From JOPF133 sp052144935 (lineage in GTDB: Bacteria > Acidobacteriota > Terriglobia > Bryobacterales > Bryobacteraceae): a stretch of 46,288 bases of DNA. The number at the start of each line of letters is the position of its first letter. Position 1 is the stretch's first letter. Below the pieces are notes generated by a model that was not told where the DNA came from, ran no database searches, and saw only the letters and a list, made by a program, of their open reading frames with translations. The stretch lies in NCBI GenBank assembly GCA_052144935.1, contig JBKQPR010000118.1, forward strand, positions 1 to 46,288, read 5' to 3'. Made by a program: the position numbers and the translations under genes. Of this stretch, positions 8,351-16,500 are shown in pieces.

Positions 8351-8390
8351 AATTGGTCCAAAATGCTCCATAACGGGCCACTTTAGACCA
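8351..8390 (-). promoter_or_regulatory. MraZ operator: four TGG repeats at 10-bp spacing
   Basis: On the minus strand TGGTC, TGGCC, TGGAG and TGGAC start at 8390, 8380, 8370 and 8360, each followed by five bases, giving an exact 10-bp period. MraZ proteins bind arrays of TGGGN-N5 boxes upstream of mraZ; here the third G is relaxed. The array lies between the predicted transcription start and the mraZ GTG, so MraZ binding would block transcription of the whole dcw operon. Confidence 0.8.
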
Positions 8391-8398
8391 CACAACAG

Positions 8399-8427
8399 AT
8401 AGTATCCGACTTAAAGCGGGTTTGCAA
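8399..8427 (-). promoter_or_regulatory. dcw operon promoter
   Basis: Minus strand: -35 TTGCAA (8427-8422), a 17-bp spacer and -10 TACTAT (8404-8399), facing mraZ. The predicted start point is about 8392, immediately before the MraZ boxes, leaving a leader of roughly 50 nt. Confidence 0.65.
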
Positions 8428-8617
8428 TAGGGAAAAAGCGAGGAACTGTCTCTTTCTTCAATCAGTTATAGCCCGCCATCGGCCCACCAGCGGAGCTAGG
8501 TGGGATAAATAGCACACCAGATGTTGGGCCTCGATTTTCTTAAGACGAATAAATAGCGAATAAGATAAGAACATTAGGGGAATAAAGTGTAAAACTCGGG
8601 GGATTGAGGGGATTTCC

Positions 8618-8646
8618 GTAGGGCAGCCTTAGGTCGGCTGCCCTAC
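8618..8646. repeat. 11-bp perfect inverted repeat downstream of the 745-residue secreted protein gene
   Basis: GTAGGGCAGCC (8618-8628) and its complement (8636-8646) enclose a 7-base loop. A run of A follows on the plus strand, so on the minus strand the T run precedes the hairpin; this is not a standard terminator for the minus-strand gene ending at 8670. It may still stop transcripts or be a palindromic repeat. The rest of 8430-8669 is AT-richer and shows no gene. Confidence 0.5.
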
Positions 8647-8669
8647 AAAAAATACTGCGGAAAACTCAA

Positions 8670-10907
8670 CTACTGGACGGGAACGGTGGTGGGTGCGCTG
8701 TAAAACGCGGCACTGCTTCCCACCGGAATGATGCCGATGGAGAATGTCACGTTGTTGCCGGTCGCCTCGTTAGCCGGGATCTGGAAGGCTACCACGTAAA
8801 TGCCGGGGAGGTCCTCGGACAGTTGCGCATAAACCAGGGGCAGACCGGCGCCATTCATGCCCGGTATCACGTCCCCCAAAACGGTCGCCGGAGCTCCTCC
8901 GGGCACCGGCACCGCCGTGGTGCCCACGGTAGTCGAAGTCGCCCCCAGGCCAGTGACGTACGCCACTTCGGTTTCGCCGCGCCGGGCCGGGTTGGAGAGG
9001 CTCACAAAGGACCCATCCGGACGCACCAGTACAGCTCGCGCCACGCCATCGGACATCACCACATGGAACACTCCGGGCGCGGCGGCCTGGACGTTCAGGT
9101 TCACATTGGCGGTGGCTCCGGCAATGTCGACGGTGACCGGAACCGAGGTTGCCGGGCTCAGTTGGCACGGCACCTGGAAGAGAATAAACTGCTGTCCCAG
9201 GGCCGTGTTGCCGATGTTCAGGATGGGGGCGGAGATGCTGTTGAAGGTGATCGAGACGGTGGTCTGCGGCGCCGGCAGTCCCGGGAACGTCGGCGACACG
9301 TTGGGGATGCCGAGAGATCCGGCGATCAAGGTGCCCAAGCCGCACGGTGAAAGCGAATTCGGCTGCTGATCGGCCCCATTATAGAAATTAGCGGCCGTGA
9401 TGGCCGGCCCCGGCGGCAGCACGGTGAGGCTGAAGGTCTGGGAGGAACTGCCGCTGGTGGAAGTAATGGTAGCCAGCACGGAGGCGGATCCGGGCACCGA
9501 TCCGGCTTGCGCGGTCACCTGCGCCTGGCCGTTGCTATTGGTCGCCACGCTGGTGGCAGAGAGCGTCACCGGGCCGCTCTGCACCAGAAATTGAACCGTG
9601 ATTCCGGAAGCCACGCCGTTGCTGGTGGTCACCTGAACCACCAGGGGCTGGACAAACGCGGTGTTCTCGGCGGCGCTCTGGTTATTGCCGGAAACAATCT
9701 GGAAACTGGTGATGGTGACCAGCGGAATGGCACTGATGGTAAAAACGGCCTTGCTGTTGCTTCCCGTGGCCGTGGCGGTGATGGTGATCGTTCCGGAGGC
9801 GCTGCCGGTCAGCGTGACGCTATTGCTGGTCTGGCCGTTAGCTCCCGTGGTCGTGGTGGGCGCCAGGACCGCGGCGCCCGCCGGACTCACTGTCCAGTTG
9901 ACGGTGATGCCGGAAAGAGGCTGGCCGGACGAGTTGAGCACCTCCGCCACCAGAGGCTGCCCCAACGCCTGCCCGGGAGCGGCGGACTGGCTGCTGCCGC
10001 TGATCACGGTAGTGGAACCCGGTGTGCCGGGAGTCACCGTGTAGTTGTAGCCGCCCACAGTCGCAGTAACCGGATTGTAGTAGTTGAAGGGAAAAATAAA
10101 GTACTCCGAGGCTGGAAAGTTCGGGGGTGTGGATTGGATGGCGGTGGATTGAGCACCGCCCACATCGACCCAAAACAGGCCGGTACCCGGAGATCCACCG
10201 AAAACAGGGTAACAGGTCGCCAAGCCGGTCGAGTCCGTCAATACCACGCCGGGACCGGCGCCAGCCGTGCCAACGCACGCGATGGTCGGGGCGCCAGTGT
10301 TGGTTTCGGCGTCCACCAGGAAAACGGCGACGTTCGGAACGGGGGACCCGGACTGGGTGAACACGCCAATTTGGAAGGGCGTCGTCGCGGTGGTGCCAAG
10401 CTGGCCGGGATAGGTCACTCCCTGAAGGAGGGAATTGTTCTCCACGATTGCGTAAACCGGGGCCAACTGCGGGTTCGCTCCATTCAGCAACGCTTGGGTC
10501 AAATAGAACGTGGCCGCGAGATTTCCAGTCGACGCGGTGACGCTGCTCTGGGCGAAAAGATTCAGCGGACTTCCGCTTTGGAAATTGAAGATCTGAACTG
10601 AGGCGCTAGCGAGGCCGCTCGAATCGGTCGCGACGCTATAGGTGCTGGTGCCGCTCTGTAGAAACGTACCGGTGCTGATGTTCCAGTTCACAGTAACGCC
10701 AGCCGCGGGATTCCCGTTGACGTCCGTCGCCTGAACGACCAGCGGCGGCACATAAGAGCTTGGGACACCACTGGTACATTGCTGGCAGACCACCTGGCCA
10801 TTCCCGGAAACAATCGTGAGATTCGCAGCCGTCTGAGCGGTAGCCACGCTCACCGACAGCCATCCGGCGGCCAGCACCATCATCATCATGGATCGGATTC
10901 GATTCAA
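8670..10907 (-). CDS. secreted Ig-like repeat protein with TIGR03437 C-terminal domain
   Basis: Probably an exported or surface-attached protein; no enzymatic motif is visible. A signal peptide (about 1-25, ending SVATAQ) is followed by Ig-like domains resembling the invasin/Big_1 type, clearest at about 28-137, 296-393 and 400-495 (repeated pattern QPLVxxV...SGxxxSGITVxW). The last ~240 residues (about 502-745, starting ITAANFYNGADQ) match the TIGR03437 domain common in Solibacter-type acidobacteria: VAYVTGLGAT, then LPGIYVVAFQIPA. The start is TTG at 10907: AGGAGG at 10919-10914 sits seven bases before it, whereas the run of downstream ATG codons is too far away. It follows the 704-residue secreted protein gene, separated by a strong terminator. 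Confidence 0.8.
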   Translation of the reverse strand: MNRIRSMMMMVLAAGWLSVSVATAQTAANLTIVSGNGQVVCQQCTSGVPSSYVPPLVVQATDVNGNPAAGVTVNWNISTGTFLQSGTSTYSVATDSSGLASASVQIFNFQSGSPLNLFAQSSVTASTGNLAATFYLTQALLNGANPQLAPVYAIVENNSLLQGVTYPGQLGTTATTPFQIGVFTQSGSPVPNVAVFLVDAETNTGAPTIACVGTAGAGPGVVLTDSTGLATCYPVFGGSPGTGLFWVDVGGAQSTAIQSTPPNFPASEYFIFPFNYYNPVTATVGGYNYTVTPGTPGSTTVISGSSQSAAPGQALGQPLVAEVLNSSGQPLSGITVNWTVSPAGAAVLAPTTTTGANGQTSNSVTLTGSASGTITITATATGSNSKAVFTISAIPLVTITSFQIVSGNNQSAAENTAFVQPLVVQVTTSNGVASGITVQFLVQSGPVTLSATSVATNSNGQAQVTAQAGSVPGSASVLATITSTSGSSSQTFSLTVLPPGPAITAANFYNGADQQPNSLSPCGLGTLIAGSLGIPNVSPTFPGLPAPQTTVSITFNSISAPILNIGNTALGQQFILFQVPCQLSPATSVPVTVDIAGATANVNLNVQAAAPGVFHVVMSDGVARAVLVRPDGSFVSLSNPARRGETEVAYVTGLGATSTTVGTTAVPVPGGAPATVLGDVIPGMNGAGLPLVYAQLSEDLPGIYVVAFQIPANEATGNNVTFSIGIIPVGSSAAFYSAPTTVPVQ

Positions 10908-10983
10908 AAAGAGCCTCCTTTTTCCTTAGGCAAGAACACGGTTGGATTCGTGATGGACGCGGGGGAGAACTTCAGTGTAGCAC

Positions 10984-11022
10984 AAAGAAAAAAAGGGGGG
11001 GAGCCGAAGCTCCCCCCCTTTT
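10984..11022 (-). terminator. rho-independent terminator with a UUCG tetraloop
   Basis: On the minus strand a 10-bp GC stem (GGGGGGGAGC with its complement) closes on a TTCG tetraloop and is followed by a run of T; four extra A-T pairs extend the stem base. It lies 18 bp after the stop of the gene at 11040-13154 and should end its transcript. Confidence 0.9.
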
Positions 11023-11039
11023 GTGGTTTGTAACGGTTT

Positions 11040-13154
11040 CTACTGACCCAACACTTCGTTGATAGGTTGGCGTTTGGCGCCCACACCCTGGCTGCTGGGG
11101 GTGCCGGTGACCAGGGCCAGGTAGCCCATCGCGAAGTTGCGCAGGCCAACATCGGTGATGAACGCAAAGCCGTGCGCCAACTCGAATTGGCAGACGGCGA
11201 TCATGTAGCCCTGGAACCCAGGAGCCATCGCCGAAGCCAAAGTGGTCGACGTCTCGCCCGAGCTGATGACGTAGCTAGAAGGCGTGACAGTGCCCGTGCT
11301 GCTTACGCCCGGCATGCAGCCCAAGCCCGCGGTGGTGCTGGAACTGGTGCAAGCCGCTGACGTCGGCGGGGTGTTGCCATACCAGTACAGGTTGCAAACC
11401 CCCTGCTGCTGGTTGGTGCCAAGCGGATCGGAAGTGGTATTCGAGATTGCGATACCGGTATCTATCCCGACCTGGTTGGTAACGAACGGGAAGAGCAAGA
11501 CGGTTTCGCAAATACTGACTGTGAACGCCGTATTGGCCGTCGAGTTGTCGGTGAACCGAGGTATATTGCCGCTACCCGTGGACGGTGAAGCTGATTCAGC
11601 TATACCCCAAGCTGTGATGGTTGCCGCCGAAGAGCCGGCCGGCGGTACCGGCGCATAACTCATATTGACCGTAGCGGCGACACTGGCGGCGCCAGCAGGA
11701 ATCGGCGGGCTGTTGATGCCCGAGACAACCGTGAACGATATGGCGTACACAAAGTTGTACGTATCGAGAGCGGCGGGGTTGTTGGTGATGCTCTCCCAAA
11801 CCGCATATGCCGATCCGGTAGAATCCACGCTAAGCTGAACCAGGCCGAACGCGTTAGCTCCAGAGTTTATCGTAGTAGTCGCGGGGATCACGGGGTACCC
11901 GGCAACGCTCCCGGCGGACACCGTGCTGCTGGAATCGGGTGCTGCCGACGCTGGGTACAGTCCGGTGGCGACCAAAGCGGCCAGGTTAGTCGTACCCGCC
12001 GGGCCGGCGGTGGTGTTGGTCACGTTGTTCACGGAAACCCAGATATTGACGCCGGACGGGATGTTGTGGAATGCCGCCTGCAAGCGGGTTCCGAAATCGG
12101 CCAGTCCGGTAATGCCGTTGGGCGATAAGGGGGAAGCGCCGGAGGCGATTTCGAATCCGGATTCCGAGTTGTAAATCGTGCCGGGGATATTCTGGGCGCC
12201 CGGCCCGCTGACGCTAGCTCCTTGGGTGCCTACCCCTGCAAGGGAATTGCGGGTCTTGAAGGCGGTACCGAAGTTCTCCGAGTATTGCAGGATTCCCACA
12301 CTGCCGAAGCTTAGACTGGCGCACTGGGGGTACGTGCTGCCCGAAGTGCTAAGGCCACCCGAGTTGTTGGTGTTGCGAGTGGCAACCGAGAGGCTGGTCT
12401 GAACGAAGCCGGCGGTCTGGAACGGCGTATTCAAAGTAACCGAGGTCGCGCTGCTGATCGACACCGAGGCATTCAGTTGCTGAGTGCCCTGCAATGCCGC
12501 GCCGCTAAAACCGGACACATTGGCGCGAATATTGGTGATGCGGTAAATGCGCGCGACGCCCGCCGACACCGGCGCCAGAATCGGAACGCCCAGAAATTGG
12601 ATCTGGTTAGGCGCATACGAAAACCAGTTGCCCTGGTAGATGTTCGCCGGGGCAGTCACGGTGGTGGGGCTGCTGCTCATCACCGCAATCGTGCCGCCAT
12701 TGGTGGCGGTCGCGTTTACCGCATACTGCGGGCAACCGCCCACGCCGGCGCCATTGGACGCCGAAGAGCAGACGGTCTGCGGGGCCCCGGGACCGGAGCC
12801 AAGAACTACCGGGGTCAGGGCGGAGCCGGGCTCGTCGATCAGCAACAGCGCGTCCGAAACGCTGCCGTTGATCAAGCGGCTGGTCACGTTGGTCCCCAAG
12901 CTCACTGAGATGTTGGCGGTCGGAAGCGGCACAGTACCGCCAGCCGCATTCACAGTAAACTGCCCAGCGTTTCCACCCGTGCATGTCAGCACGATGTCGC
13001 CAATTTGCTCGGTGAAACCTTCGGCCCGCAACGTCGGCGGCACTGATACGGTGGCCGAGCAAGTGAACGGAGTGTTACTCGTCTGCGCGCTGGCCAATCC
13101 CGCAAGCAGGATCAACACACCAAGCGCAAAAAACCATCTGCGAAAAGCTACCAT
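11040..13154 (-). CDS. large secreted protein of unknown function
   Basis: Not assigned to a named family. The 704-residue product has a clear signal peptide (MVAFRRWFFALGVLILLAGLASAQ), then a low-charge, Thr/Ser/Asn/Gly-rich body typical of secreted beta-rich acidobacterial proteins. Scattered cysteines occur in probable pairs (TFTCSAT/VLTCTGG near the N-terminus, VCNLYWYGN/AACTSS and LGCMPG near the end), suggesting disulphides. The open frame extends upstream to 13394, but an AAGGAG six bases before the ATG at 13154 and the signal peptide right after it fix the start there. A TTGACA promoter lies about 270 bp upstream and a UUCG terminator follows, so it is probably a single-gene transcript. 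Confidence 0.75.
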   Translation of the reverse strand: MVAFRRWFFALGVLILLAGLASAQTSNTPFTCSATVSVPPTLRAEGFTEQIGDIVLTCTGGNAGQFTVNAAGGTVPLPTANISVSLGTNVTSRLINGSVSDALLLIDEPGSALTPVVLGSGPGAPQTVCSSASNGAGVGGCPQYAVNATATNGGTIAVMSSSPTTVTAPANIYQGNWFSYAPNQIQFLGVPILAPVSAGVARIYRITNIRANVSGFSGAALQGTQQLNASVSISSATSVTLNTPFQTAGFVQTSLSVATRNTNNSGGLSTSGSTYPQCASLSFGSVGILQYSENFGTAFKTRNSLAGVGTQGASVSGPGAQNIPGTIYNSESGFEIASGASPLSPNGITGLADFGTRLQAAFHNIPSGVNIWVSVNNVTNTTAGPAGTTNLAALVATGLYPASAAPDSSSTVSAGSVAGYPVIPATTTINSGANAFGLVQLSVDSTGSAYAVWESITNNPAALDTYNFVYAISFTVVSGINSPPIPAGAASVAATVNMSYAPVPPAGSSAATITAWGIAESASPSTGSGNIPRFTDNSTANTAFTVSICETVLLFPFVTNQVGIDTGIAISNTTSDPLGTNQQQGVCNLYWYGNTPPTSAACTSSSTTAGLGCMPGVSSTGTVTPSSYVISSGETSTTLASAMAPGFQGYMIAVCQFELAHGFAFITDVGLRNFAMGYLALVTGTPSSQGVGAKRQPINEVLGQ

Positions 13155-13424
13155 TTCCTTCTCCTTGTAAAGTGCAAAATTGAATCGGTCGAAGTTCTTT
13201 TCCAACCTGAGCCTCAAAGTCAACCTTAAAAACCGTTCAGTGAATCCGGGAACTTCTCCGTGTCGGGCGGAGAGTCTAACGTTCCATCGACCGCCAAGCC
13301 GGCCGATGGGCCTTACTGAAGTATGATCCCGCCGCACATGCGTTTTTATGTTCTTGTCTTCTGTGCTGGCGGAATACGAACGCAAAAATTGCACACAATC
13401 GCTGGCGGACGCGGTAAAGATATA

Positions 13425-13453
13425 TACATAACTGATTGCCCGTTGCGTGTCAA
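13425..13453 (-). promoter_or_regulatory. promoter for the 704-residue secreted protein gene
   Basis: Minus strand: perfect -35 TTGACA (13453-13448), 17-bp spacer, -10 TATGTA (13430-13425), followed by TATATC. The leader to the ATG at 13154 would be about 260 nt, unusually long. The remainder of 13155-13585 shows no gene, RNA fold or repeat that I recognise. Confidence 0.55.
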
Positions 13454-13585
13454 GAGAAATTCTTTCCCTTCAACACAACCCGGCGCGCTGGCCAACTCGA
13501 AGCTCTTTCCATTAAGCTCGCCCGATTAGAGCACGTAAGCGGTGTCCGAGTCAATAGTTTAACACCGTTCGCTCCCATTTTTTGG

Positions 13586-16500
13586 CTATTGGAGCGCTAC
13601 CGGGACCGTATTGCTGGTCTGTCCGCCCTGTTTTAGGGCCAGGACGCCTTCCAAACCGGGCGGGGTGGACGCCGGGATGGTCACATTAATTTGGTAGACT
13701 CCGGGGAATCCCGGAGCGAATCCGGCGAAAGCCACCGGTAGCTCCTGACCGTTCAACACCACCGTGACCGGGTTGACCGCCACCGAGTATTGGCCCTGGG
13801 TGGTGACAGCGCCCAGTCCCGTGGCGTAGACCAGCAGCGTCTGGCCGGCCGTAATGGGGTTGGACGGGCCATTCAGCGTTCCATCGGGATTCACCAGCGC
13901 CCCCACGTTGGGACTGCTTACTACAAAGATCGCGGGCGCCACCGCCGAGACCGGCACGGGCTGCTGAGCGGTGCCGAACGCCGAATGGACGGTCAACGTG
14001 TGGGTGGCATTGGTCAAACTGGCGGGCACAAGGGCGTTTACCTGGAATGGCGAAGCGAATATCACCGGGGCCGTCACGCCGTCGAAATCCAGGGTGGTTG
14101 CGACGCCCGAGCCGGAACCGGTGCCGGAACCGGTGCCGGAACCGGAGAGACCCGCGCCAAACACGGCCATCATGCCATTCGGGGCGATGCCGGCCGTGAA
14201 ACTCGCCGCGTTGACCACCCCGGCGGCAGTGAAACTGGCGGCTTCGGGGGTGAGCGAGAGCGCCAGTTGCGGCCGGGTGGCCCGGTAAGTAGCCTGGCTG
14301 GAACCGGAAACATCGGTGGAATCCCCGCCCGCCGCCAGGTCGGTTACGAAGGCGCGGAATGCCTGGTTGGCTCCCACGGTCACCTCATATAAAGGTTGGA
14401 TGCCATCGCAAACCGTGAGGCGCGAGACCAGCGCCCCAGGCGCGGCATCGCCGGCGGAATCCACCGCGTCCAGCAGATCGAGCGGTTGTCCGCAGCTTCC
14501 CGCCGGGGACTGCACGCTTTCGGCCAGCGCGTTCATCAGGGAGGCCGGTTGCGATAGCGCGCCCACCATAAACCGCGTCGCGCTGGGCGTGCCGGGGGCC
14601 ATTTGCACCACTCCCCGCAGGGTGGCCATCCAGTTTCCGCCGGTAAGCGCGAAACCATTCAGATAGTTGTTCAAATTGCCGATCCCGAAGAACGGGTTGG
14701 GGTCCTGGATGGCAATCGACCCGTCGGCATTGATGCCGATGGCGCTTACGCAGGTCCCGCCGGCCGCTACGCCGTTCTGGGTCAGGGCCAGCGAGAGCAG
14801 CAGCGGCGAACCCTGAGCCACCTGGTCGGCGATGTTCTGCAGAGTGGGCGCCAGCACCGTGACGTTCACTCCTCCGGTGAAATCCGCCGCGCGCCACAGG
14901 TTGACAATCTGCTCCCCGGAAGCCGGATTGTCAAGATACCCGTCGCAGAGCCGGTTGCCGTTGGGGTCCACCGCACAGTCGGCCAGCAGGAACTGGTTCA
15001 GTGCGGCGGGAGTGGCAGTGCCGTTGGGCGCGGGCAAAGCCGAGCTGTTTTGGTAGAAACTCAGGATCGAAGCCACCGCCGTCAGAAGCGCGCCTTTCTG
15101 CGCGATGGTGGCCGTCCCGTTGCCCAGCGGCGTGCCGCCGGCCTGGATCAACTGTGGAAAACCGCTCAGGCTGAAGGCTGCCGCGCGCGCGTAGAAGGTC
15201 ACCGGCGCCTGCGCGATGGAGGTGGAGTTGGCGGTGACCGCGGCGATCCCGGCGGCGGGCGGCAGGCGCATGGAAGTGGAAGCCTTGCCTGTGCTGTCGG
15301 TCACTGCGTTGACCACCGTGACTTGAGCCCCTTGCGAGGCCTGAAACACGATCGGCGCTCCCACCACCGGGTTGCCGGCCGCATCGGCCAGCGCCACCTG
15401 CAGCGGCACGGGCAGCAGGGCCCCCGGCGCGCCGGTCTGGTTATCGCCCTGTACCTTGGCGATGGGAACCCGGTTATCCACCAGTCCGCTGACCGTGAGC
15501 GCGCCCGAGGCGGTGGCTGAACTCTCCGTATCGGCAGCCGTGATGGTGGTGGTCCCGCTCTTCGCCGTCAGCGGAATAAAAATGTTCCAACTGTAGGCCC
15601 CGTTGGCGGTGGTCACCAGGAAAGCCGGCTGGCCGGTGACCGAAACGCGCACTGTCGCGTTGTTGGCGAATCCGAAGACCGCCGCCTGTGCCGTGCCCCC
15701 GGCGGTAATCGTAGCCGGCGCCACCACCACCGCCGGCGCCCGTGCGGTGGCCTGCGCGGTAGCCGCCGAGGCGCCGGCCGTATAGGAGATGGTGCCGCCC
15801 TCGAAATTCTGCTCGTTGACGCCGCTCGACACGAACTGGTCGCTGGTGGGCATTCCGAAATTGCCGTTGGCCCCTCCCAGCGAATTAAACTGCGCCAGAA
15901 TCAGGCCGGCGACCAGGTAGGCCTGGCCCTGGCGCGGACCCGCCGTGGCGGCGTAGATGGTGCCGTCCACGGTGCCGTTCGCAAAGCCCTGCTGCACTCC
16001 CGAATTGGCCCCGAAAGTGGAGAAGGCGGTGGTACCCGAAACCGGGGCCCCCGCTGCACCGGTCTCAAACCCGAGTTGCGACCATTTGGTGTAAATCGGC
16101 CCGCTGACCAACTGCACCGGGTTGCCGCCCAGAGCCGCGGTGTTCTGAAACGTCTGGGTGCCCCCCGCGCTCAGATCGCTGGTGGGATAACCCAGCGCTC
16201 CGGCGGGACCTCCCAGACTTTGGTAGGCGGCCAGCACCGCGCCCTGGACTAGGTAGGCCGTGGCCGCGCCATCGGCCTCGGTCAGCAGATATGCGGGCTG
16301 CGCTGGGTTGGCGGGCTGCACTATCTGCGCGTATCCGTTCCCCACGCGCGTGGCAGGGGATGGAGTAGACACCGGCGCCGTGAGTCTGTTGCGCGTGAGG
16401 GCGGCCTGAAAGGCCTCTTGCACATTGGTGGGCGCGCCTTCGCCGATCTGGCAGCACGGCGCCGTCACCACCACCACCACCTTGGGACTCTGGACGCCCT

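Noticed and set aside
8618..8646. A rho-independent terminator for the 745-residue protein gene.
   Set aside because: The T run is on the wrong side of the hairpin for the minus strand; kept only as an inverted repeat.
13155..13394. N-terminal extension of the 704-residue protein to 13394.
   Set aside because: The signal peptide and Shine-Dalgarno place the start at 13154; the extension is basic and has no signal character.
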